Of a stretch of DNA of 64,000 nucleotides, positions 23,423 through 31,912 are shown piece after piece; the stretch's first letter is position 1; the number at the start of each line of letters is the position of its first letter. Both the position numbers and the translations under genes were made by a program. This stretch comes from an uncultured Rikenellaceae bacterium. GTDB taxonomy: Bacteria > Bacteroidota > Bacteroidia > Bacteroidales > Rikenellaceae. The notes beneath the pieces were generated by a model that was given only the letters and a program-made list of their open reading frames with translations, had not been told where the DNA came from and did no database searches. Where the stretch lies: positions 45,312 through 109,311 of the forward strand of contig CALUZO010000007.1 of assembly GCA_944325305.1 (NCBI GenBank). The letters are read 5' to 3'.

Positions 23423-24600
23423 CCATAATAGGCCCTGCATACCCGTACAGAGGCGGAATAGCATCTTTTGACGAGATGTTGGCCCGTACGTATACCGCAA
23501 GAGGCGATCAGACCCGTATCGTAACATTTACGTTGCAATACCCATCGCTGTTGTTTCCAGGCAAGACACAATATTCCGTGTCGCCGGCACCTGAGGACCT
23601 GGAGATCGAACGAAAAGTAAATTCGATAAATCCCTTCAATTGGTTGCGTGTGGGAAACGCCATAGGCCGGGCGAGACCGGATATGGTCATCATGAAGTAC
23701 TGGACGCCGTTTCTCGCACCATGCCTCGGTACGATTGCACGGTGCATACGCCGTAACCGATACACCAAGGTCATAGTGCAGGTCGATAACATAGTGCCTC
23801 ATGAACATAATTTCACGGACCGTATTTTCAACAAATATTTTGTGCGGAGCGTCGACGGTTTTGTCTATATGTCAGGGCAGGTGAAGCGCGATCTCGACGA
23901 TCTGGGTATAAAAAAACCGGCTCTTTTCTCGCCGCATCCCATATTTACAGGCTACGGCAAAACAGTGCCGCGCGAGGAGGCATGCCGTAAATTGGAACTT
24001 GATCCGGGAATGCACTATTCACTCTTTTTCGGGCTTGTGCGGGACTATAAGGGACTCGACCTTCTTCTGGATGCGTGGGCTCGGTTGAAGTCCGATGGCC
24101 TAACTGGTGGCCACAGGCTGATCGTAGCAGGGGAGTTTTACGGGAACAAGGAGAAATACCTGCGTCAAATCGAAACGAACGGATTGGAGAAGGATGTGAT
24201 AGTTCTCGATTTTTACATCCCCGACGAGGATGTAAAGTATTATTTTTCAGCGGCCGACGTGCTCATACAGCCCTATCACTCGGCAACGCAGAGCGGTGTG
24301 ACGCAGATAGCCTATAACTTCGGGTTGCCGATGATAGTGACGGATGTGGGAGGATTGTCGGAGATAGTTGCCGATAATGTGGTGGGGTATGTCGTGGAAG
24401 GAACTTCCGAAGCCATCGCGAACGCTTTCGAAAAACTGTACAGTGACGGGAATCTCGAACGTTTCAGGGAAAATTTGGTGCAGGAAAAAGAGCGTTTCAG
24501 TTGGGATGCCATGTGCGACAGGATAGACGAGGTTTTTGCTATTGTAAATAGCGGGGATAAAAGCGTCGGAATAGGTGATGCCGGGGAGGCGAACATATAG
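23407..24600 (+). CDS. GT4-family glycosyltransferase
   Basis: The product has 397 residues with a GT-B fold. The N-terminal domain starts ITIIGPAYPYRGGIASF, the glycine-rich acceptor loop typical of family 4. The C-terminal donor domain contains LFFGLVRDYKGLDLLLDAW and the E-x7-E region ATQSGVTQIAYNFGLPMIVTDVGGLSE, in which the first Glu is replaced by Gln-Ser. It probably adds a sugar to a lipid or surface glycan at the inner face of the membrane. Coupling to the acyl-ACP thioesterase is unusual and may point to glycolipid synthesis, which is inference. Confidence 0.88.
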   Translation: MSKRITIIGPAYPYRGGIASFDEMLARTYTARGDQTRIVTFTLQYPSLLFPGKTQYSVSPAPEDLEIERKVNSINPFNWLRVGNAIGRARPDMVIMKYWTPFLAPCLGTIARCIRRNRYTKVIVQVDNIVPHEHNFTDRIFNKYFVRSVDGFVYMSGQVKRDLDDLGIKKPALFSPHPIFTGYGKTVPREEACRKLELDPGMHYSLFFGLVRDYKGLDLLLDAWARLKSDGLTGGHRLIVAGEFYGNKEKYLRQIETNGLEKDVIVLDFYIPDEDVKYYFSAADVLIQPYHSATQSGVTQIAYNFGLPMIVTDVGGLSEIVADNVVGYVVEGTSEAIANAFEKLYSDGNLERFRENLVQEKERFSWDAMCDRIDEVFAIVNSGDKSVGIGDAGEANI

Positions 24601-25042
24601 CTTTCGAACGTGGATAATGCAATTTCCCGGGGTGGCCGGAGCTGTATTACTATGACGTGTGTCATGAGTCGCTTTCTGTTGCGAGAGCGGGTTGAACGGG
24701 ATTGTCCGGATGACGCATATTTCGGAGGTAGGAAGTATGGATCAAAATGTTGGGGTCGTGAGATTTATTGATCGAGGGGTTCACTCGGCAGGTGCGGATT
24801 GTCGCCCGATTAAGGAGATTTAAATGCATGCCGGGGAGATGATGTGTGACATGTATGCCGGCCGGCGTATTTTTACACTAACAAACGGGGTTAGTAGACG
24901 TATACGACACTATTGCGGATTATATAGAATGTCCTATTGATTGTTCCCGATTTTTTTCGCTTTGGGTTTCAACAGATGGGGCACCAAACATAATCGGCCG
25001 GCATAAAATGCCGGCCGATTATGTTTGGCAAGTGGAGGTTGA
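24601..25042. other. 442-bp intergenic region between convergent genes
   Basis: Apart from the terminator at 24984-25028 nothing was recognised. Confidence 0.5.
24984..25028. terminator. Terminator of the etf/acyl-CoA dehydrogenase operon
   Basis: 21-bp perfect arms (24984-25004, 25008-25028) with core ATCGGCCGGCAT around AAA, 15 bases after the acyl-CoA dehydrogenase stop. There is only a short T-run, but its position between convergent genes supports the role. Confidence 0.75.
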
Positions 25043-26773
25043 TTAAAGATTTTCCACATTTTCATTTATCACTGCCTTGAACAGGTCGATGTCGCCGCAG
25101 CATGAGTTGAAGATGTAGGTTTTTGCCTCTTTGCATTTTGCAACAGCTATCTTGGCATATACCTGTGCGCTTGTGCGGTAATCTTCCGCGTCTGCAGCCT
25201 GACGGAGCAGCAGGTGGGTGATGATTATATGTCCTGCCATTTCGACAAGACGACGTGCATGGAAGTCGATCTGTTCCGCATCTCCTGCCGTTACGCGTTC
25301 CACGCATGCTTCGTAATCCTCGCGAAGTTCCACCATCTGCTTGAATACCGATTCGAGATCGGCCGGATATAGTGCTTCGTCTTCGTATTGTTTGAGTTTT
25401 GCAGCGTATGTGCCCGTGGTTACGTGGCGGATTGCCGCTACGACCTGCAACTGTGACGTACCTTCATAAATGTTGGTGATGCGTGCATCGCGGTAAAGGC
25501 GTTCTACCGGGTAGTCCTTCATGTATCCCGAGCCGCCGAGGATTTGCATCGCGTCGTATGCCATCTGGTTGCAATATTCGCTGGTAATGAGTTTCTGGAG
25601 CGGAGTGAAGGCATCGGCGAGTTTGTTATACTCCTTCATTTCGGCTCGTTCCGCTGGTTCGAGTTTGCGGTCGTGGCTCCAGTGGGTGTAGTCCTTGTAG
25701 ATTTCCACGAAGCGGGTTGTCTCGTAAAGCAGAGCACGAGAACCTTGGAGTTTTGCCTTCATGTTGCTGAGCATTTCGAAGACGGCAGGGAATTCTATGA
25801 TAGGTTTGCCGAACTGTTCGCGTTCGTGGGCATATTTGAGGGCTTCGCGGTAAGCGGCTTCGCTCAGGCCGACGGCTTGGGCACCGATACCCAGACGGGC
25901 GGCGTTCATTAGCGACATGACGTATTTGATAAGCCCCATCTTACGATCGCCGACGAGTTTGGCGGGGGCGTTGGTGAATACGAGTTCGCAGGTAGGCGAG
26001 CCTTTGATACCCATTTTGTTTTCGATACGGCGCACTTTGGTAGCTCCGCTTCGTTTGTCGTAGACGAACATCGAGAGTCCGCGTGCGTCTTTGGTTCCTT
26101 CCTCAGAGCGTGCCAATACGAGGGAGATCTCTCCGTCGCCGTTGGTGATGAAACGTTTGACACCGTTCAGAAGCCACGTTTGTTTTTCTTCGTCCCAATG
26201 AGCCTTCAGCATTACGGACTGGAGGTCGGAACCGGCGTCGGGTTCTGTCAGGTCCATTGCGCATGTTTCGCCTTGCGACACTCGTGTCAGGTATTCCTGT
26301 TTGATCTCTTCCGAAGCGAATTCGTTGAGTGTTTCGGCGCAGTCCTGGAGGCCCCAGATATTTTCGAAGCCCATATCGCCGCGGGCGACCATTTCGTTGG
26401 TCATTACGAAAGCCACCAACGGGAAATTGAGTCCTTCGTATTTGCGTGGCAGGGTGATGCCCATGAGACCGGCCTTGACGATAGCGTCGATATTCTGCTG
26501 TGTTCCGGGAGCGTATATCACACGGTCGTTTTCCACTTTAGGGCCTTCGTGGTCTACGCCTTCGGCGTTAACGGCGATGACGTCGCCGCAGATGCCGCCC
26601 ATGATTTCGAGCACGCGGCGATACGAGTCCATAGCATCCTCAAAATCTGCGGGAGCGTAGTCGTACTTGTCTTTGTCCTCGAATCCTTTTTCCTTCAGTT
26701 CCACGATCTTGCGCATCAGCGGATGCGACAGTTGGTACTGCAGGTCTTTGTTGTCTAAAAAAAAGTTAGCCAT
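25043..26773 (-). CDS. Acyl-CoA dehydrogenase with extended C-terminus
   Basis: The product has 576 residues, longer than classic 380-residue acyl-CoA dehydrogenases. The extra residues lie at the N-terminus (1-75) and in a C-terminal helical extension (about 455-576). FAD-binding motifs are present: MDLTEPDAGSDLQS and the GIKGSPTCEL region. The catalytic base is the Glu of IYEGTSQLQV. It oxidises an acyl-CoA to the enoyl-CoA and passes electrons to ETF, whose genes are in the same operon. Comparable long enzymes occur in Bacteroidetes next to etfBA, where they may work in the reductive direction. Substrate chain length is unknown. Confidence 0.93.
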   Translation of the reverse strand: MANFFLDNKDLQYQLSHPLMRKIVELKEKGFEDKDKYDYAPADFEDAMDSYRRVLEIMGGICGDVIAVNAEGVDHEGPKVENDRVIYAPGTQQNIDAIVKAGLMGITLPRKYEGLNFPLVAFVMTNEMVARGDMGFENIWGLQDCAETLNEFASEEIKQEYLTRVSQGETCAMDLTEPDAGSDLQSVMLKAHWDEEKQTWLLNGVKRFITNGDGEISLVLARSEEGTKDARGLSMFVYDKRSGATKVRRIENKMGIKGSPTCELVFTNAPAKLVGDRKMGLIKYVMSLMNAARLGIGAQAVGLSEAAYREALKYAHEREQFGKPIIEFPAVFEMLSNMKAKLQGSRALLYETTRFVEIYKDYTHWSHDRKLEPAERAEMKEYNKLADAFTPLQKLITSEYCNQMAYDAMQILGGSGYMKDYPVERLYRDARITNIYEGTSQLQVVAAIRHVTTGTYAAKLKQYEDEALYPADLESVFKQMVELREDYEACVERVTAGDAEQIDFHARRLVEMAGHIIITHLLLRQAADAEDYRTSAQVYAKIAVAKCKEAKTYIFNSCCGDIDLFKAVINENVENL

Positions 26774-26787
26774 ATTTTCGATTGTTT

Positions 26788-27330
26788 TTATTTTTTCGAT
26801 CTTACATGTTTGTCGAGTATCCGTTTCAGTTCACTGTCTTCATCTTTTGTCAATATCCGTTTAGGTATGATATTGGCCGATATCTCAGAGACGTATACGA
26901 AATAATGACAAGGCGTTTCGCTGACTTTGATGACGGCGTTCCAACAGGAGGTCGATTCGCCGGCTTCTCTTCGTATGCTTATGCCGTTATCGCCAAATTC
27001 CATTTCGACAGGTTCGAAATAGATGGAATTGCCCGGAAGCACATACGATTTGCGTGCCCTTCTCAAGTTGATCGCCATCAATCGTCTGTCGATAAATATG
27101 CCGAAAAGCAGGGAAAGCAGCGATAGTGCAACCATTGCCATGAATGCCGGGTTTGTCCATGATCCCCCGTCGGAGATAGCTTCAATCGCATACCATGCCA
27201 GAAATACCGCGATTATCAGATAGAGTATCCGCAGGGTTGTTACCTGCTTCCTGAGTTGTCTGCTCGAGGAGTAATAATCCTTATGAAACGCCATTATATC
27301 GTCAATATTCGGACTGAAACGGATGATCAT
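26788..27330 (-). CDS. YcxB-like membrane protein
   Basis: The product has 180 residues. Two adjacent transmembrane helices (residues about 34-82) are followed by a C-terminal cytoplasmic beta domain (YFEPVEMEFGDNGISIRREAGESTSCWNAVIKV, shown to indicate the fold) and a basic tail. This resembles the YcxB-like family, which has no known function. It sits three bases after etfA and 14 bases before the acyl-CoA dehydrogenase, so it is co-transcribed within the electron-transfer operon. Whether it tethers or regulates the ETF system is unknown. Confidence 0.7.
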   Translation of the reverse strand: MIIRFSPNIDDIMAFHKDYYSSSRQLRKQVTTLRILYLIIAVFLAWYAIEAISDGGSWTNPAFMAMVALSLLSLLFGIFIDRRLMAINLRRARKSYVLPGNSIYFEPVEMEFGDNGISIRREAGESTSCWNAVIKVSETPCHYFVYVSEISANIIPKRILTKDEDSELKRILDKHVRSKK

Positions 27331-27333
27331 CGC

Positions 27334-28353
27334 CTACTTGCTGTTCTGTTTGTAGTATTTAATCATTTTCGGGATGACGTCGTTCACGTCGCCTGTAATT
27401 GCATAATCGGCGATTTTGTTTATCGGTGCGTCAGGGTCGGTATTGATCGAAATTATCATCGACGAACCGTCCATGCCGGCCGTATGCTGGATCTGGCCCG
27501 AGATGCCGCAGGCAATGTAAAGTTTCGGACGTACCGTAACACCTGTCTGGCCTATCTGGCGTGCATGGTCGGCAAATCCGGCATCCACGGCTGCTCGAGA
27601 GGCGCCAACTTCGCCGCCTATGACGTCGGCGAGTTCGAAGAGCTGTTTGAAGCCTTCCTTGGAGCCCATGCCGTAACCTCCGGCGATGATGATCGGTGCG
27701 CCTTTGACGTTGATTTTGCGCTCTTCCATCTGGCGTTCGATGATCTTGACAGCGAAGTCCGCATCGTTGACATATTTCTTCCAGTCGATCGTTTTGAGTT
27801 CGCCTTTGCCGGGTTTTGCAGCCTTTTCCTTTTTCATCACGCCTTCGCGTACGGTTGCCATTTGCGGACGGCATTCGGGGTTGATGATGGTGGCGATGAT
27901 GTTGCCCCCGAAAGCCGGACGGATCTGGTAGAGCAAGTCCGTGTATTCCTTTCCGGTCTTGTTGTCCTTGTGGCCTCCTATGACGAGACTGGTGCAGTCG
28001 GCCGTAAGACCGCTGTGCAGAGTCGAAGATACTCTCGGTCCGAGGTCGCGTCCTATCGGAGTTGCACCCATGAGTGCGATCTGAGGGTGTTCTTCCTTGA
28101 ACAGTCCGCAAAGTATGGCGCTATGCGGAAGGGTGCGGTAGGGGTCGAGTTGTGCGTCGTCGGCCACCCATATTCTGTCGGCTCCGTATTCGGCCAACTC
28201 TTTTTCCACATTGGCGAGGTTGTGTCCTATAACGACCGCTTCGAGTTCGCAGCCGAGTGTGTCGGCCAGTTCGCGGCCTTTGGTCATGAGTTCGAGGCTT
28301 ACATCTGCTATCTTGCCGCCTTCCGTCTCACAGTATACGAATATGTTGTTCAT
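27334..28353 (-). CDS. etfA: Electron transfer flavoprotein, alpha subunit
   Basis: The product has 339 residues. The N-terminal alpha/beta domain (residues 1-190) is followed by the conserved FAD domain: GASRAAVDAGFADHARQIGQTG, then GISGQIQHTAGM and INTDPDAPINKIADYAITGD, which is the ETF-alpha signature. It pairs with EtfB to carry electrons from acyl-CoA dehydrogenase. The gene lies 74 bp downstream of etfB in the same operon. The sequence alone does not decide whether it belongs to the bifurcating type. Confidence 0.96.
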   Translation of the reverse strand: MNNIFVYCETEGGKIADVSLELMTKGRELADTLGCELEAVVIGHNLANVEKELAEYGADRIWVADDAQLDPYRTLPHSAILCGLFKEEHPQIALMGATPIGRDLGPRVSSTLHSGLTADCTSLVIGGHKDNKTGKEYTDLLYQIRPAFGGNIIATIINPECRPQMATVREGVMKKEKAAKPGKGELKTIDWKKYVNDADFAVKIIERQMEERKINVKGAPIIIAGGYGMGSKEGFKQLFELADVIGGEVGASRAAVDAGFADHARQIGQTGVTVRPKLYIACGISGQIQHTAGMDGSSMIISINTDPDAPINKIADYAITGDVNDVIPKMIKYYKQNSK

Positions 28354-28427
28354 GTCGTTTTTCTCTTTGTTGTCGGGGCATGGCGCGTGGTACGGATTTC
28401 CGCTACGTGTCCCTGACGATTTGATTG

Positions 28428-29312
28428 TTAACCGAGCGTATGGCTCGCGATAAGTTCTACCATAAGTTCGTTGATGTCTGCGTCTGCTGCGGTAAGCCGT
28501 TTGGCTTCCTTGGCCTGGAAAACGACGTTTTCGATCTGCTTCACCTTGGTTGGTGAGCCGGCAAGACCAAGTTGATTGTCGTCAGCGTCAACATCGGCAA
28601 CACTCCATTCCTGGATGTTCAGGTATTCCTTGCATGCGCATAAGGAATTGAGGTAATCGTTGTCTGCTTCCTGCAGTTCGCTTGGGGTGCGTGCGTTTTT
28701 GTATTTCATCACCCTCTTGGCGTGCTGCGGGCGGCATTCGGGTGCCGAACCGTTTACAGTAACGACCAACGGGAGCGGACTGGAAACGATCTCGATACCG
28801 TGGTCGAGACGACGTTTGATAATTATTTCCTTGTTGTCGTCGCTCAGTGATACGATCTCTTCTGCATATGTAACTTGCGGTATTCCCAGTTTTTCTGCCA
28901 CCTGTGGTCCTACCTGAGCCGTGTCGCCGTCGATAGCCTGTCGGCCTGCCACAATAATGTCGGGTTGAATCTTTACCAGTGCGCGTGACAGGGCGTATGA
29001 AGTGGCGAGCGTGTCTGCGCCTGCGAATTTGCGGTCTGTCAGCAGGATTCCTCCGTCGGCACCGCGGAACATGGCGTCGCGCAGAATGTCTGCCGCACGG
29101 GGAGGTCCCATTGTCAGAACCTGTACGGTACTTCCCTCGCGCATATCCTTCAGGATGAGTGCCTGTTCCAGTGCGTTAAGGTCTTCGGGGTTGAAGATTG
29201 CTGGCAATGCGGCACGGTTCACGGTTCCGTCGGCCTTCATGGCGTCCTTACCCACATTGCGGGTATCGGGAACCTGTTTGGCCAACACAACGATCTTTAA
29301 TGGTTTACTCAT
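28428..29312 (-). CDS. etfB: Electron transfer flavoprotein, beta subunit
   Basis: The product has 294 residues. The start at 29312 gives MSKPLKIVVLAKQVPDT, the standard ETF-beta opening; the 90 upstream codons of the open frame are non-coding. Conserved features include the LNALEQALILKD segment, GRQAIDGDTAQVGPQVAEKLG (the ETF-beta signature and AMP/FAD-site region) and VVTVNGSAPECRP. It is the first gene of the operon etfB-etfA-ycxB-like-acyl-CoA dehydrogenase and is divergent from the GH67 gene. Confidence 0.96.
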   Translation of the reverse strand: MSKPLKIVVLAKQVPDTRNVGKDAMKADGTVNRAALPAIFNPEDLNALEQALILKDMREGSTVQVLTMGPPRAADILRDAMFRGADGGILLTDRKFAGADTLATSYALSRALVKIQPDIIVAGRQAIDGDTAQVGPQVAEKLGIPQVTYAEEIVSLSDDNKEIIIKRRLDHGIEIVSSPLPLVVTVNGSAPECRPQHAKRVMKYKNARTPSELQEADNDYLNSLCACKEYLNIQEWSVADVDADDNQLGLAGSPTKVKQIENVVFQAKEAKRLTAADADINELMVELIASHTLG

Positions 29313-29826
29313 TTTCAGATTATGTTTTTTAAGATTAAAGTTCGGGCTCTGCCCTATATGGCAAAAGTGGTTTCGCTCGAAAGCAAAACGTTGCAATTTA
29401 AAGAAATCTCGGTTATATTCAAAAATAACCGAAAAATAATTGACGGTATGATGTCTTTGGCAGGCCCTATCAGTGCTTTTGGCTGTTGAAACTCGTTTGG
29501 CTATAAGTAGATGTTTCACAAGCGAGGACACTTCGGACTCGGTAAATTGTAAAATGTTACGGGAAGAGTTTTGTGCGGACAAGTGCCTGGAATATACGAT
29601 TGTATATACCTATTTTAAGCTGGTAGTGGTGTCGTTGAAAAGTCGGGGCGGTCGGAATAGAGAGATAGGCAGTATCGGTCGTGTTAATAATGGACATAAT
29701 GATTCAGGTGGTGGTACGGATGAACGAGACTGAAGATTAAATAACAGATAGCATTTCGCATTCCGGATAAAATATGATAAATTTGACCCTTACGACCGAT
29801 ACGGTCTTCCTAACCTAAATAACAGT
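29313..29826. other. Divergent intergenic region between etfB and GH67
   Basis: Contains a rightward TAAATTTG at 29778-29785, 41 bases before the GH67 start, with TTTC in place of TTTG at -33. No gene or structured RNA was recognised in the remainder. Confidence 0.4.
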
Positions 29827-31875
29827 ATGATGCGTAATTTTCTTAGATTCAATGGTATAGCCGTGGTATTGACGCTGTTTCTTTGCATTGGGCAATCGGC
29901 CTACGGTGATACCGGCTATGAGCTATGGCTCAATTATAAACCTGTGACCGACCAGAAACTGTTACAATCTTATATGGATTATTGTAAAAATATCCATTTT
30001 GCCGATAGCCGTTACGATAAGGCCATACGCGACGAACTCGACATCGCGCTCGATAAGATGTTGGGTGTTTCGGTTGTCGAGGCCGATAAGGGCGAGGCTT
30101 CGATTCGGATGAAGATCGTGAGGCAGAAGAAGCTGGGCCAGGAAGGATATCATATAAGTTCACGGGACGGACGGTTGACAATAGAAGCAAATGGCGATGC
30201 GGGACTCTTGTACGGAACTTATCACTTGATACGTCTTATGCAGTGCGGCGAATCGCTCGATGATGTGGATATTACCGAGGTGCCGAAGATAGATTTTCGC
30301 GATCTCAACCATTGGGACAACCTGAGCGGCAGCATCGAGCGCGGTTATGCCGGCAGATCGCTCTGGAAATGGGACGAATTGCCAGATAAGATAGATCCAC
30401 GTTACAGAGATTATGCACGTGCCAACGCTTCGATAGGCATTAACGGTACGGTGCTCAACAATGTAAACGCCAGTTCGAAGATGCTCGATAGAGAGTATCT
30501 CGAAAAGGTGGCGGCTCTGGCAGACATATTCCGCGAATATAATATAAAGGTCTATCTGTCGGCTAATTTTGCTGCACCGATGAAAATGTCTTCCACTCCG
30601 AACGATGCCAAGCGTGGAGGAGGCGTGGGCCAACTCGATACGGCTGACCCGATGGATCCCGAAGTGCAGCAGTGGTGGAAGGATAAGGCAGACGAAATAT
30701 ATGAACTCATACCCGATTTCGGAGGGTTCCTGGTGAAGGCCAATTCCGAGGGGATGCCAGGTCCTCAGGATTACAAACGCACACATGCGGATGGCGCGAA
30801 TATGCTCGCTAAGGCCCTGAAACCGCATGGAGGCATCGTGATGTGGCGTACCTTCGTTTACAACGACACTTCGGTCGATCCAGACAGGGTGAAACGTGCC
30901 TACAAGGAGTTCAAACCGTTTGACGGCCAGTTCGACGATAATGTAATTCTGCAGACAAAGAACGGACCTCTCGATTTTCACCCGAGCGAACCGGTGCTTC
31001 CGATATTCGGCGGAATGGAACATACTCCACTTCAGCCCGAGCTGCAGATAACGCAGGAATATCTCGGACAGTCGACATACCTTGTATATTTAGTTCCCAT
31101 GTGGCGCAAGTTTTTCGATTTCGACACATGGTGCAAAGGCGAGGGCAGCACTGTTGCCAAAATAGCCGAGGGGAAAGTGTTCAAACAGAAGTTTACGGCG
31201 ATTGCCGGCGTCGCAAATACGGGCGATGACGAAAATTGGACCCGTCATCATTTTGCGCAGGCCAACTGGTATGCATTCGGCCGTCTGGCCTGGGATCCAA
31301 TGACCGATACGGAACAGATCACCAGGGAATGGATCAAATCGACATGGACCACCGATTCTGCAGCAGTAAAAGTGATCGAGGAGATGATGATGCCCACATG
31401 GGAATGTTTTGTGGCTTCGCAATCGCCTTACGGACTGGGATTCACGACACGTCCGCAGGATCATTACACGGCCGGATTCAAGTCGCGTGTGAACAAGGAA
31501 TGGAAAGTGAACGCTACGGGAATCGGTTCCGACCGAACTACGGCAGGTACGGATTATGTTTCGCAATATTTAGAGCCTAACCGTTCTATTTTCAATAATA
31601 TAGACAGTTGTCCGGAGTATCTTCTGCTGACGTTCCATTTTGCTCCGTGGGATCATGTAATGAAGTCTGGCGCGACGCTGCGGAGCGCATTCTTCGATGG
31701 ACTGAAGAAAACGATGCAGGTTAATGCCCGCAACCGGGAATTGTGGTCCCGGGTAAAATCGGCGATAGATCCCGAACGCTATGAGGATGTGATCGAAAGA
31801 CTCGACAAAGAGGCAAGAGATGCTCGGAAATTTTATGAAGAGGCCGATTCCTTCTTTAGAGAAGCGAGCAAATAG
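29827..31875 (+). CDS. GH67 alpha-glucuronidase, secreted
   Basis: The product has 682 residues with a signal peptide ending QSAYGDTG. An N-terminal beta domain precedes the (beta/alpha)8 barrel. The family's three catalytic carboxylates align: Glu308 in VKANSEGMPGP (general acid), Asp383 in KNGPLDFHPSEP and Glu411 in LQITQEYLGQ (base pair). GH67 enzymes remove 4-O-methyl-glucuronic acid from the non-reducing end of xylo-oligosaccharides by inversion. Its position before GH115, which cuts internal glucuronates, points to glucuronoxylan side chains. It is the first gene of a two-gene operon. Confidence 0.95.
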   Translation: MMRNFLRFNGIAVVLTLFLCIGQSAYGDTGYELWLNYKPVTDQKLLQSYMDYCKNIHFADSRYDKAIRDELDIALDKMLGVSVVEADKGEASIRMKIVRQKKLGQEGYHISSRDGRLTIEANGDAGLLYGTYHLIRLMQCGESLDDVDITEVPKIDFRDLNHWDNLSGSIERGYAGRSLWKWDELPDKIDPRYRDYARANASIGINGTVLNNVNASSKMLDREYLEKVAALADIFREYNIKVYLSANFAAPMKMSSTPNDAKRGGGVGQLDTADPMDPEVQQWWKDKADEIYELIPDFGGFLVKANSEGMPGPQDYKRTHADGANMLAKALKPHGGIVMWRTFVYNDTSVDPDRVKRAYKEFKPFDGQFDDNVILQTKNGPLDFHPSEPVLPIFGGMEHTPLQPELQITQEYLGQSTYLVYLVPMWRKFFDFDTWCKGEGSTVAKIAEGKVFKQKFTAIAGVANTGDDENWTRHHFAQANWYAFGRLAWDPMTDTEQITREWIKSTWTTDSAAVKVIEEMMMPTWECFVASQSPYGLGFTTRPQDHYTAGFKSRVNKEWKVNATGIGSDRTTAGTDYVSQYLEPNRSIFNNIDSCPEYLLLTFHFAPWDHVMKSGATLRSAFFDGLKKTMQVNARNRELWSRVKSAIDPERYEDVIERLDKEARDARKFYEEADSFFREASK

Positions 31876-31912
31876 AACTGTTCAATAATTGTCAAACCTA
31901 TTCGTCGTAGAT

